From the NCBI GenBank assembly GCA_001795735.1, contig MGKQ01000001.1, positions 105,006-143,635 of the forward strand: a stretch of DNA of 38,630 bases. The letters are read 5' to 3'. A program made the position numbers and the translations under genes. How positions within the stretch are numbered: position 1 is the stretch's first letter; every line of letters starts with the position of its first letter. A model generated the notes under the pieces. It was given only the letters and a program-made list of their open reading frames with translations, was not told the DNA's origin and made no database searches. This stretch comes from Candidatus Yanofskybacteria bacterium RIFCSPLOWO2_02_FULL_41_13. Lineage in GTDB: Bacteria > Patescibacteriota > Minisyncoccia > 2-02-FULL-40-12 > GWA2-44-9. Of the stretch, positions 24,977 through 33,522 are shown in pieces.

Positions 24977-26863
24977 CTATCTCTTGAGCATCTTCAGAAA
25001 TACCTCCTGGGATAAATTAACTTTCCCCGTCTCTTCCATCTTCTCCTTGCCCCTTTTTTGTTTTTCAAGTAGCTTCTTTTTTCTTGTCACGTCACCGCCG
25101 TATAAATAGCCGGTAACATCTTTTCTGCGGGCTTTTATAGTTTCTCTGGCAATTATTTTCCCACCGATCGCCGCCTGTATCGCCACCTGAAACCACTGAG
25201 GCGGAATAATCTCCTTTAGCTTTACAACCATTTCTCGGCCTACGCCGTAAGCACTTTCTCTCGGAATAATCCTTGAGAACGGCTCAATCATGTCACCGGC
25301 CAGAAAAATATCCAGTTTCACTAGATCAGCTTGCTCCAGCCCGGCTAAATCATAGCTCATCGATGCATAACCGGATGAAACGCTTTTCAATTTATCGTAA
25401 AACTCAGTCACTATTTCGGCCAAAGGCACTCTATATTTTAAAATTACCGTGTCCTTGCCTAAATAATCAGTTGAAATATACATATTTCTAAAGTGAGAGA
25501 CTAAATCCATAATATTCCCCAGATAGCCGGCCGGACTTATTATCTCCAGATTAACTAACGGTTCGGATATGTTTTCTATTCTTGACGGATCAGGCAATAA
25601 TGATGCTGACCTTATTTTAATCGTCTCTCCATTTTTCAATTTAACAGAGTATTCGACTGACGGCGTTGATACTATTAAATTTAGCCCGAACTCTCTTTTT
25701 AATCTTTCGGATATTATTTCGACGTGAAGCATGCCCAAAAAACCTAATCTAAATCCCCGACCTAACCCCGCAGAAGATTCGGGCTCGTAAGAAAGAGAGG
25801 CGTCGGTGAGTTTTAGTTTCCCTAAGGCATCTCTCAGTAAATCATAATCATCCGCGTTTTCTGGAAAAAAACTGGCAAATACCATCGGCTTCGGTTCTTT
25901 GTAGCCTTCTAATGGCTTAAATTTAACATCTTCAGCTTCTGTTTCTGAAATTTTTAATTTTTCACTTCTAATTTTTAATTTCGTTATGGTATCTCCCACC
26001 CTGATCTGCCCCGGATCTTTCAACCCCGTCGCTACATAGCCTATTTCTCCGGCCGAGAGAGAATCTCCGACTTTTAGAGCCGGCGTAAAGTAACCGACCT
26101 CAATCACATCAGCATTGGCTTTTGTCGCAAAAGTTATTATCTTTTCGCTTCTCTTCAGAGAACCACTGAAAACCCTGACATAAGCTATCACTCCCTTATA
26201 AGCATCGAATGTTGAGTCAAAAATCAAAGCCTTCAGCGTATCGTCATCTTCAATCTTGGGAGGAGGAACTTCTTTCACCACTCTTTCCAGAACTTTATCT
26301 ACATTCGTTCCGTTTTTTCCTGAAATTTCTAAAATTTCTTCCTGCTCAACCGCTAGAAGATTAGATAATTCTTCTTTAACCTGCGCCGTTCTGGCGTTGG
26401 GAAGATCAATTTTATTTATAACCGGAATTATTTTGAGTCCTTGCTCCTCGGCAAGATACAAATTCGCCAGAGTCTGAGCCTGGATTCCTTTTGATGCGTC
26501 CACCAATAAAATCGCCCCCTCAACCGCCGCCAGAGACCGAGAAACTTCATATGAAAAATCAACATGGCCGGGAGTATCAATTAAATTTAAAATGTAAAAA
26601 TCAAAAGGTAAAATATCCAAATTATTATTTTGCTCTTTGCTCTTTGCTCTTTGCTCTTTGTAAGTCATTCGAACCGGCTGTAGTTTGATCGTAATCCCCC
26701 TCTCCCTCTCCAACTCCATTGAGTCCAAATATTGCTCCTGCATTTTTCTTTTTTCCACCGTTCCGGTCAATTCTAAAAACCGATCCGCAAGGGTCGATTT
26801 TCCGTGATCAATATGGGCCACTATAACAAAGTTCCTAATATTTTTTATACCAGATTGTTCCAT
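24977..26863 (-). CDS. lepA: Elongation factor 4 (LepA), with lineage-specific insertions
   Basis: LepA is a ribosome-bound GTPase that acts on stalled or mistranslocated ribosomes. The 628-residue protein shows G1 AHIDHGKST (16-24), DTPGHVDFSYEVSRSLAA (G3) and NKIDLPNA (G4). The C-terminal RETIKARRKDVTGYLYGGD is the LepA-specific domain. It is slightly longer than the usual 600 residues. One insertion (about 68-88, TYKEQRAKSKEQNNNL) is encoded by a 7-bp tandem repeat before the G3 strand. A second (KLKIRSEKLKISETEAED) lies in domain II and is also A/T-rich. It is downstream of the PaaX/Cas2-like gene, with a 22-bp repeat 8 nt before its ATG. Confidence 0.96.
   Translation of the reverse strand: MEQSGIKNIRNFVIVAHIDHGKSTLADRFLELTGTVEKRKMQEQYLDSMELERERGITIKLQPVRMTYKEQRAKSKEQNNNLDILPFDFYILNLIDTPGHVDFSYEVSRSLAAVEGAILLVDASKGIQAQTLANLYLAEEQGLKIIPVINKIDLPNARTAQVKEELSNLLAVEQEEILEISGKNGTNVDKVLERVVKEVPPPKIEDDDTLKALIFDSTFDAYKGVIAYVRVFSGSLKRSEKIITFATKANADVIEVGYFTPALKVGDSLSAGEIGYVATGLKDPGQIRVGDTITKLKIRSEKLKISETEAEDVKFKPLEGYKEPKPMVFASFFPENADDYDLLRDALGKLKLTDASLSYEPESSAGLGRGFRLGFLGMLHVEIISERLKREFGLNLIVSTPSVEYSVKLKNGETIKIRSASLLPDPSRIENISEPLVNLEIISPAGYLGNIMDLVSHFRNMYISTDYLGKDTVILKYRVPLAEIVTEFYDKLKSVSSGYASMSYDLAGLEQADLVKLDIFLAGDMIEPFSRIIPRESAYGVGREMVVKLKEIIPPQWFQVAIQAAIGGKIIARETIKARRKDVTGYLYGGDVTRKKKLLEKQKRGKEKMEETGKVNLSQEVFLKMLKR
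26631..26658. repeat. 7-bp tandem repeat (four units) within lepA
   Basis: TGCTCTT occurs four times in tandem. Since 7 is not a multiple of 3, gain or loss of one unit would shift the lepA frame. It encodes the KEQRAKSKEQ insertion. Confidence 0.85.
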
Positions 26864-26870
26864 TTTTATT

Positions 26871-26892
26871 ATTCAACAAAATATGCGATCGC
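26871..26892. repeat. 22-bp partial copy of the palindrome, upstream of lepA
   Basis: The sequence ATTCAACAAAATATGCGATC plus GC equals the left arm and centre of the 36-bp palindrome at 27565-27600. It fills the gap between the PaaX/Cas2-like stop and the lepA start. Confidence 0.85.
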
Positions 26893-27480
26893 TTAAAACG
26901 TTGAAATATTAAATAGCTTACGTAATCGCATCTCTTCATCAATCGCATCTGCCACTAGAACACTGACATTTGGCTCTACTTCAAAAACTTTTCTTAGAAA
27001 AAATATCTCATCAAGACACTCCCACGGATGAATAAACACGCTTTTCTGTAGCTTATAAAATCCCATATTCTCCAACTTTCTACGCAATGCCTCCCGAGCG
27101 CTTTTCTTCTTATCCGGAATATCGAAAATAACCACCCGCCATTTACTATCCCACTTCTCCATTGGTTCTATCTTTAGGTTATCCAAATCAAATTTCTTTA
27201 TCCGGTCAATTCCTTTCCCAATAATTTTAATAGTAATCCCCGATTCATCCTCTTTAACCACCTTAATATATTTTTTCTTCCTTAAATACCATAGATATTT
27301 ACTAAATTGAGAACGGGCCAGTTTAAGTCTTCTTTTTTCTATATGCTTGCCTATTCCTTTTATTAGAACCTCTGCCCCTCTTGGCGAGGAGCTAAGTGCA
27401 ACAAATGCCATTCCCGTCAGTCCAATTATTCTAAGAATATCCAGAGCTAAATTTTTAGTTTTATTTCCATTGATTCCCAT
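26893..27480 (-). CDS. PaaX/Cas2-like protein, probable regulator
   Basis: The 195-residue protein has an N-terminal helical/winged-helix region (about 10-90, with RSQFSKYLWYLRKKKYIKVV and a beta-wing ITIKIIGKG). A Cas2-like ferredoxin fold follows (about 110-190): strand WRVVIFDIPDKKKSAREALR, then GFYKLQKSVFIHPW. This order is that of PaaX transcriptional repressors, whose middle domain resembles Cas2; CPR homologues are often labelled Cas2. There is no CRISPR array or Cas1 nearby. A perfect 36-bp palindrome lies 84 nt upstream of the start and a partial copy directly after the gene, which fits an autoregulatory DNA-binding protein. Function is inferred. Confidence 0.75.
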   Translation of the reverse strand: MGINGNKTKNLALDILRIIGLTGMAFVALSSSPRGAEVLIKGIGKHIEKRRLKLARSQFSKYLWYLRKKKYIKVVKEDESGITIKIIGKGIDRIKKFDLDNLKIEPMEKWDSKWRVVIFDIPDKKKSAREALRRKLENMGFYKLQKSVFIHPWECLDEIFFLRKVFEVEPNVSVLVADAIDEEMRLRKLFNISTF

Positions 27481-27564
27481 ATAATTTGGTCTTCTCTATA
27501 GTTCCACGGTCATTAATGTCCCCTGTTTTATTAAACTATCCTAGCATCCTAGCACACAAATCCT

Positions 27565-27600
27565 ATTCAACAAAATATGCGATCGCATATTTTGTTGAAT
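27565..27600. repeat. Perfect 36-bp palindrome centred on GCGATCGC
   Basis: Left arm ATTCAACAAAATATGCGA continues into its exact reverse complement with no spacer. It lies between the PaaX/Cas2-like gene and the downstream end of a LamG gene. It could serve as an operator, a terminator-like cruciform or a mobile palindrome. Confidence 0.9.
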
Positions 27601-27663
27601 ATAAAGTATAAAGATAACTTTAACAATCTTAGATGTGGCTCTTGGATCGAGCTTTTAACCAGA

Positions 27664-29982
27664 CTAGAGGCCAAGGAGGTAAAGACGTTTTATTTCGTCG
27701 GTGGAAAGGACGCGGTCGTAGATACGGACTTCGTCGACCTTCCCATCAAAAGTATTTGAATTGGCACCAAAAACTCCAATACCAAGTAGCATATTAACCG
27801 TATTATCGTCGTCCTGAACGCCGCCAGCACTCTGAGTTTTCTGGTACCCAACTTCAACACCATCAATATATATATGAACGCCGGAAGCAGAAGTTGAACC
27901 ATCCCAAGTAACCACAGCATGCTGCCATTTATTCAAAGTAACCGTATTATCATTAGCAACCACATGTAAATCAGTACCGGAAGAAGGTACAAACAATGTA
28001 AGAGCATTGGTGCGATCTGTGCCGTCATCACCCGTAGAGCCGAATCTGAAACCAAGACCATCGATACCAGGGCCATTCCCATCACCTTTCACCAATATCC
28101 CACTCCTAGCATTCTCTCCTTCGCTCCTAGGATAGATCCATGCAGAAATAGTGACCGGGCCAAGATTATCAAGTAATGTACCCGACCCGACATCAACATA
28201 GTCATTGCTAGCATCAAAATCCAGCGCCGTACCAAGGCGGGGTTTACTCATTACCCAGTCGGTAGCGGGATCCATACTGGTCAACCGGCCGTCACTATTG
28301 TTGCCCGACTGGTCAAAAGCTATCGCTCCGCCTTTACCGAAATTAAAATCCCAATAGCCGACAAGGCCGTTGGAGATGGGAACTGTGGCGATTTTCGGCT
28401 GAGTCAGGTTATATAAACGTTTTATCTCGTCGGCCGACAGCGCGCGGTTGTAGATGCGGACTTCATCTAGTCGACCAGAGAAATAGTACCAAGAATTGTT
28501 AGTAGAAGGCCACTGATTTGTATAAGCCGCCCCCAGAAGATACACATAGCCATTATTTCCATACGGATCCTGACTAATAGTTTGAGAATCTACTTCGACT
28601 CCGTCGATATAAAGCCTCTCTACCCCCGAAGTATACATAGCCGTAGCATGGTGCCACTTGTTATCTCTATAATCTGTCCCCGATGTGGTATTTTGATTAT
28701 AGTCACCATGCCAGAAAAAGCTGGCTCTAATATTGCCACCAGAATCTACATATAAGGCAGGTACATATTCGTTTGGAGCAGATGGTGGAGATGCACTTTC
28801 TGTTTGACCTAATATACCGCCAGAAGAAGAAGTCCTGAACCATATACTAAATGTCAAATTGTAATTATTTGTAATACAAGACCCAATACTACATTCAGGG
28901 TAGTTAAATGGTTGCGTGGGAATCTGCACATAATCATTACTCCCGTCGAAATCTAGAGCGGTACCGAGGCCGGATTTGCCCACTACCCAGTCCGTTGCCG
29001 GATCCATACTCGTCAATCGGCCGTTGTTACCATTCCCCGATAAATCCCAAGCGATATCAGTGCCTTTGCCTGAGTTGAAGTTCCAATAACCGACGAGGCC
29101 GTTGGAGAGCGGAACAGTGGCGATTTTCGGCGCGGTCAGATTGTAGAGACGTTTGATTTCTGTCGCCAAGAGCGCGCGGTTGTAGATGCGGACTTCGTCG
29201 ATGAGACCGTTGAAAAACGTATTGACATTTGCATTAGCTCCAACCTTAAGGGTATTAGCTCCATTTCTAATTTGAGATGGGACAGTTCCACCCAAAGCAC
29301 CATTATTAAGCACTCCGTCTAAATAAAGGTTGAGGGTGCCTGCCGTTCCATTGAAAACAACCACAACATGATACCAGACGCCAATGCTGACAGCACTAGA
29401 GGACGATCTATTGGCATCGCTTGAGCCAGCTGTATTTGTTACTTCCACTTTTAGGATCTTTGTAGAATTAACTATCGTTAGTCTGTATTGCCTGTCTGCA
29501 CTAATAAATTTAGATATGATGGCTAAGTCTTCAACACCAAAACTGCTTAGTCTAAACCACGCACTGAATGTGGCCGCTGTTGTAGGCTCAACAGTATCAC
29601 CCATATCAACATAATCATTACTCCCGTCGAAATCTAGAGCGGTGCCGAGGCCGGATTTGCCCACTACCCAGTCGGTGGCGGGATCCATGCTAGTCAACTT
29701 GCCGTTATTCCCGTTACCCGATAAATCCCAAGCGATGTCAGTGCCCTTTCCTGAGTTGAAGTTCCAATAACCGACGAGGCCTAAATTATTCATAGGGAGA
29801 GAGATGGTGGCGGCGGCATTTACTCCGATAGGAGCAGAAAGCACCAAAAAACAAATTCCAAATAACAAATAAGCTCCAAACTTTAATAATTCAAATCTCA
29901 AACTTTTGGAATTTTGATTATTGAAATTTATTTGGGATTTGGAATTTGTCATTTGGAACTTATTTGAAAGCCCAGCTTTCAA
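27664..29982 (-). CDS. Large secreted LamG-repeat surface protein (1)
   Basis: The 772-residue protein begins with an export signal (hydrophobic FGAYLLFGICFLVLSAPIGV, ending near NAAA). Three laminin-G/concanavalin-like modules of about 230 residues follow. Each opens with GLVGYW(N/D)FN and DLSGNGNNG, continues with TALDFDGSNDYV, and closes with DEVRIYNRALS and EIKRLYNL. Short linkers IATVPLSNG join them. Such jelly-roll domains bind sugars or proteins; attachment to a host or matrix is plausible. The TTG at 29982 follows the previous gene's stop by 3 nt; the first ATG is 30 nt inside. The signal region is made of A/T-rich word repeats. No anchor is visible. Confidence 0.88.
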   Translation of the reverse strand: MKAGLSNKFQMTNSKSQINFNNQNSKSLRFELLKFGAYLLFGICFLVLSAPIGVNAAATISLPMNNLGLVGYWNFNSGKGTDIAWDLSGNGNNGKLTSMDPATDWVVGKSGLGTALDFDGSNDYVDMGDTVEPTTAATFSAWFRLSSFGVEDLAIISKFISADRQYRLTIVNSTKILKVEVTNTAGSSDANRSSSSAVSIGVWYHVVVVFNGTAGTLNLYLDGVLNNGALGGTVPSQIRNGANTLKVGANANVNTFFNGLIDEVRIYNRALLATEIKRLYNLTAPKIATVPLSNGLVGYWNFNSGKGTDIAWDLSGNGNNGRLTSMDPATDWVVGKSGLGTALDFDGSNDYVQIPTQPFNYPECSIGSCITNNYNLTFSIWFRTSSSGGILGQTESASPPSAPNEYVPALYVDSGGNIRASFFWHGDYNQNTTSGTDYRDNKWHHATAMYTSGVERLYIDGVEVDSQTISQDPYGNNGYVYLLGAAYTNQWPSTNNSWYYFSGRLDEVRIYNRALSADEIKRLYNLTQPKIATVPISNGLVGYWDFNFGKGGAIAFDQSGNNSDGRLTSMDPATDWVMSKPRLGTALDFDASNDYVDVGSGTLLDNLGPVTISAWIYPRSEGENARSGILVKGDGNGPGIDGLGFRFGSTGDDGTDRTNALTLFVPSSGTDLHVVANDNTVTLNKWQHAVVTWDGSTSASGVHIYIDGVEVGYQKTQSAGGVQDDDNTVNMLLGIGVFGANSNTFDGKVDEVRIYDRVLSTDEIKRLYLLGL

Positions 29983-29985
29983 ATA

Positions 29986-32187
29986 TCAATTCCCCAGCAG
30001 ATAGAGACGTTTTATTTCCTCGGCCGACAGTGCGCGGTTGTAGATACGCACTTCGTCGATTTGACCGTTAAAGTAACATCCGCTGCACAGAGCCCCTATA
30101 TAGGGACTGTAACCAGAATCTGAAGTTCTGGAGCCACTTCCAGCTATGTTAGCTAAAGTTTTATTAACGCCATTAACATACCATTTAGCATTTGTCCCAG
30201 TTACATTGCCATCCCAAGTAAAAACAACATGATGCCACTTATTTGCAGTGAGCAAATCACCATTAGGAATATAGAGGGGATGTCCACTTGTAGTATCGAC
30301 ATCAAAGTCCAGTGTTGCACCACTACGACGCAATACCCATCCATTATCTACGGGGTAAACAGCCTCACCTTTTCCAATAATAACCCCGACACCACTTAAA
30401 TTGCTCGGTTTAATCCAGGCGGATATGGATAATGGGCTAACATTAACAAGCGTACTTGTGGGTAGTTTCACATAGTCATTACTCCCGTCAAAATCCAAGG
30501 CAGTGCCGAGGCCGGATTTACTGTCTACCCAATCGGTCGCAGGATCCATACTCGTCAGGGTGCCGTTGTTGCCGTTAGAGGTCTTATCAAAAGCTATCTT
30601 ACCACCTTTTCCAAAATTAAAGTCCCAATACCCGACAAGACCGTTGGAGAGCGGAACTGTGGCGATTTTGGGCTGGGTGAGGTTATACAAACGTTTGATT
30701 TCTGTTGCTGAAAGGACGCGGTTGTAGATGCGGACTTCGTCGATGAGGCCATTCCAAAATTGTGTTGGAGCTCCAGATGACATCACTGCTCCTACGGCAA
30801 CTTTTTCAGCTGTAGCCGTGGGGCCAGTTGATACATTGGAATTGTCCAGAACACCATTCCAATAAATGCGCCACGTCGTTGCATCTCGCGTTCCCACAAT
30901 ATGTGTCCACGTATTTGCGGATAATGTACTAATAGACTGAACACCAAAACTACTAGGATTAACAAATGTCTGAAGACTCACATTCCCGCCAGCAGTAGTT
31001 GTTTTCATTTCCCATTGGGTATTTAGTGCATCGTATCCTTTTGAAATGATTTGGTTGGCATTAGCTACAGTAGAAATTCTAACCCAGGCACTCAGTGAAA
31101 AATTCGATGTAAGATTGAGCGTTGATGGTGTTCCCATATCCACATAATCATTACTCCCGTCGAAATCTAGTGCCGTGCCGAGACCGGTTTTAGAGTCTAC
31201 CCAGTCAGTAGCTGGATCCATGCTGGTCAACCGGCCGTTATTCCCGTTGCCTGATAAATCCCAAGCGATGTCTTTTCCTTTTCCTGAATTAAAATCCCAA
31301 TAACCGACGAGGCCGTTTGAAATCGGAACCGTGGCGATTTTTGGTTGAGTGAGATTGTAGAGACGTTTGATTTCTGTCGCCGAAAGCGCGCGGTTGTAGA
31401 TACGGAATTCATCCAACGTAGCACCAACCGGACTACTTGGCCTGGTACCGTTAAAATTACTTGACATTAAAGTTAACCCTACCGAAGAAGCCCCAGTTAA
31501 TAAACTAGCTGAGTTGGTTTGTGTATTGGTCGAGTCTAAAACACCGTTAATATATATCCTTCTCTGACCAGTGCCGAAGATAAGCACAACGTGATACCAG
31601 GTTCCCGCTGTCCATGTTGTCCAATTTGAAGTACTATTATAATCACTTCCTCCTGTTTTAACATCAAGAAAAAGCTGACCGCCAGTAAATCGTACAAAAA
31701 CATATTCAGTTATCGCGACAGGATTTGCGTTAATCCAAAAGATGTATCGGTCTTCTAATGACGCCACGCCGGGTTTAAACCAGAAAGAAATCGTGTTATT
31801 TGTCCATAAAGATGCATCTAATGATTCCACGGCAATGTAATCATTACTCCCGTCAAAATCCAGGGCAGTGCCGAGGCCGGATTTTGAATCAACCCAGTCA
31901 GTAGCGGGATCCATAGTAGTAAGTTTTCCGTTATTGCCATTCCCCGATAAATCCCAAGCGATGGCAGTACCTTTTCCTGAGTTGAAGTTCCAATAACCGA
32001 CGAGGCCGAGGTTGTTGACGGGACGAGAGATTGTTGTGGCGGCCTGCACCTCGTTAGAGGTGCTTAAAATAACCAATAAACAAGAAACAAACACCAAACA
32101 AATTCCAATATTCAATTTCCAAAACCTAAATAGATGACCCCGGCCGAATCTTTTGGTTATTTTATTTTGTATTTTGGTCATTCCCAT
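29986..32187 (-). CDS. Large secreted LamG-repeat surface protein (2)
   Basis: The 733-residue protein is a tandem paralogue of the next gene. It has a signal (LNIGICLVFVSCLLVILSTS, ending near EVQAATT) and three LamG modules with the same opening (GLVGYWNFNSGKG), linker and closing motifs. The first module aligns almost word for word with the first module of the other gene, but the central part of each module is variable. The conserved edges with variable centres look like repeated duplication and recombination. It is followed by the other LamG gene after 3 nt, so they form one transcript. Confidence 0.88.
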   Translation of the reverse strand: MGMTKIQNKITKRFGRGHLFRFWKLNIGICLVFVSCLLVILSTSNEVQAATTISRPVNNLGLVGYWNFNSGKGTAIAWDLSGNGNNGKLTTMDPATDWVDSKSGLGTALDFDGSNDYIAVESLDASLWTNNTISFWFKPGVASLEDRYIFWINANPVAITEYVFVRFTGGQLFLDVKTGGSDYNSTSNWTTWTAGTWYHVVLIFGTGQRRIYINGVLDSTNTQTNSASLLTGASSVGLTLMSSNFNGTRPSSPVGATLDEFRIYNRALSATEIKRLYNLTQPKIATVPISNGLVGYWDFNSGKGKDIAWDLSGNGNNGRLTSMDPATDWVDSKTGLGTALDFDGSNDYVDMGTPSTLNLTSNFSLSAWVRISTVANANQIISKGYDALNTQWEMKTTTAGGNVSLQTFVNPSSFGVQSISTLSANTWTHIVGTRDATTWRIYWNGVLDNSNVSTGPTATAEKVAVGAVMSSGAPTQFWNGLIDEVRIYNRVLSATEIKRLYNLTQPKIATVPLSNGLVGYWDFNFGKGGKIAFDKTSNGNNGTLTSMDPATDWVDSKSGLGTALDFDGSNDYVKLPTSTLVNVSPLSISAWIKPSNLSGVGVIIGKGEAVYPVDNGWVLRRSGATLDFDVDTTSGHPLYIPNGDLLTANKWHHVVFTWDGNVTGTNAKWYVNGVNKTLANIAGSGSRTSDSGYSPYIGALCSGCYFNGQIDEVRIYNRALSAEEIKRLYLLGN

Positions 32188-32192
32188 GGAGC

Positions 32193-32540
32193 CTACTTTT
32201 GAAATTTATTTATTATAGATGACAGAATATTTTTAAGTTCTTCGGTTTCCTTTTTTATACTTGTAATTTTATCAGTAAATTCTGGATTAGCTACTTCGAT
32301 TAATTCTAGCCAATGAATCGTCTCTTTTGCCTCCTTACGAGAAATCTTGATCCTATGAATAAAGTCTTTTTTACCTAAAGCGTCATTTGCTTCTCGATAA
32401 TTTGCCCCTATCGAACCGGCGGAACCAACAATTTGGCCTATCAAACGGTTATTCATGGAATTTTTTGGCAATTCTTTACATAATCTAATAACTTGTTTGG
32501 CAAACTCCGTCGTCCTTTTTTCTAAATCAAATTCATGCAT
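32193..32540 (-). CDS. Four-helix-bundle protein (23S rRNA intervening-sequence type)
   Basis: The 115-residue protein matches the pattern of this family: an N-terminal FDLEKRTTEFAKQVIRL, the conserved RLIGQIVGSAGSIGANYREA, then KKDFIHRIKISRKEAKET and WLEL. Members form pentameric helical bundles, are sometimes encoded in rRNA intervening sequences and are frequent in CPR and Bacteroidota; their function is not known. Here it stands alone, 5 nt before the LamG genes. Confidence 0.93.
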   Translation of the reverse strand: MHEFDLEKRTTEFAKQVIRLCKELPKNSMNNRLIGQIVGSAGSIGANYREANDALGKKDFIHRIKISRKEAKETIHWLELIEVANPEFTDKITSIKKETEELKNILSSIINKFQK

Positions 32541-32610
32541 ATTTTGTACTGTTTTTGGTTATTGTTATTCTTTTTTGGTTATTGTCTCTTGTATCTTGGT
32601 TATTGAAATT

Positions 32611-33210
32611 TTAGAAACGCCAGGTTTCTAAAATTTTGACCATCGTTTCATCAAATTCAGTATAGGTTGTGATCTGGTAAAGATACCCCCGATAGACCCA
32701 CCAGACTTCGCGGGTTTGGCCCAGGGACTCACTTTCGCTCAGAAAAGCTAAAGCTATAGCCTCTCCAACCTTAATCTGTATCGGCTCGTTGATAACAATA
32801 TCCGGGACATCCTCCTCAATCCTTTCTTCAGTCAATGTTACATCCTCCTCAAAAGGAGTAATTTTAAGCTGAAACCCGACGCTATCCTTCTGAACTAACA
32901 ACTGCTGTTCCCCATCAAGCCCATCGCTAAATTCACCTATGTTGTATCCTTCCGGATAATCAAAAGAGAATCCGATTTCTGCGTGGGTATAGGTTTGTTT
33001 CTTGCCCGATTGCAAATCAGAAAGCGATGATTTGCTTTCTTCCACTCTGGAAACTAGATCGTTAGACGTATCCTCGTTAGAAAATCCCGATTTAATGTCG
33101 TTAAAAACTGTACCGTTATCCAAACCTTTTTTAAAAACAAAAAATCCGGCTATGATAACGACCACAGCCATTGCTATTAATATAATTTTAAATTTTGATT
33201 TCTTCCTCAT
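32611..33210 (-). CDS. Membrane-anchored extracytoplasmic protein, unknown
   Basis: The 199-residue protein has a basic start and one membrane helix (about 8-26, IILIAMAVVVIIAGFFVF). An extracytoplasmic domain contains FSFDYPEGYNIGEF and, near the end, VWWVYRGYLYQITTYTEFDE. This YxFxYP...WRF layout is common to small PsbP-like or DUF exported domains in CPR. Function unknown. No cysteine follows the helix, so it is not a lipoprotein. Confidence 0.75.
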   Translation of the reverse strand: MRKKSKFKIILIAMAVVVIIAGFFVFKKGLDNGTVFNDIKSGFSNEDTSNDLVSRVEESKSSLSDLQSGKKQTYTHAEIGFSFDYPEGYNIGEFSDGLDGEQQLLVQKDSVGFQLKITPFEEDVTLTEERIEEDVPDIVINEPIQIKVGEAIALAFLSESESLGQTREVWWVYRGYLYQITTYTEFDETMVKILETWRF

Positions 33211-33254
33211 TCAATTAAGCTCTTCATAATTTTACTTTATCAACAAGGCTGCTA

Positions 33255-33282
33255 TTGACTTTATATGCGGTTTTGCTATACT
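33255..33282 (+). promoter_or_regulatory. Sigma70-type promoter of the candidate structured RNA
   Basis: TTGACT-16-TATACT; the expected start is 7-8 nt downstream, at about G33290, which is exactly the first base of a perfect 15-bp stem. Confidence 0.75.
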
Positions 33283-33289
33283 TAATAAT

Positions 33290-33493
33290 GTCAACCACGG
33301 GTTCGATCTAACCCTGAAAATCCGAGATAACCTCTCGGTTTTTCTTTTAGATCAATTTTTGATAACATAACGGCACGTGGAGCATTAAGGGGCCACCTCA
33401 AGGTGAGGAACCCGTGGTTGACGCTCGGGTAGAGGGGTCCGATTCCCCTTGGCTCCACGCTCAAGAAGCTTCGATTTAGTATCGGGGCTTTTT
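33290..33493 (+). ncRNA. Candidate structured RNA with predicted pseudoknot
   Basis: No protein is likely here. The following helices are visible: P1 GTCAACCACGGGTTC (33290-33304) with its exact complement at 33408-33422; P2 GATCTAA/TTAGATC (33305-33311/33347-33353) around CCGAGA/TCTCGG plus a T-run; P3 CGTGGAGC/GCTCCACG (33376-33383/33452-33459), which crosses P1 and so makes a pseudoknot; P4 in CACCTCAAGGTG; P5 AGGGG-TCCGATT-CCCCT, a T-arm look-alike. The 3' portion ending in GGCTCCAC resembles the end of a tmRNA, but no tag reading frame or D-arm is seen. It ends in a terminator (33466-33493). Confidence 0.65.
33466..33493 (+). terminator. Terminator of the candidate RNA
   Basis: AAGCTTCGAT pairs with ATCGGGGCTT (10 bp, three G-T pairs) around TTAGT, followed by TTT. 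The T-run exists only on the plus strand. Confidence 0.7.
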
Positions 33494-33522
33494 GATTTTT
33501 TGCTTTCTTGCTCCTGGTCATA

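Noticed and set aside
26893-27480. CRISPR-associated Cas2
   Set aside because: The Cas2-like fold is preceded by a PaaX-type helical domain, and no Cas1, other cas gene or spacer array is present in the window.
27565-27600. Cyanobacterial HIP1 site (GCGATCGC) as an indicator of origin
   Set aside because: The octamer is only the centre of a longer palindrome and occurs just twice here; the gene content is CPR-like.
33377-33458. Possible tRNA with acceptor GTGGAGC/GCTCCAC and a T-arm-like hairpin
   Set aside because: No D-arm with GG, no 7-nt anticodon loop, and two extra bases between T-arm and acceptor. It was kept instead as part of a structured RNA.
33291-33521. 76-residue reading frame on the minus strand
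   Set aside because: It lies across the stems of the candidate RNA and its sequence (VEPRGIGPLYP type) is a common artefact of translating structured RNA genes.
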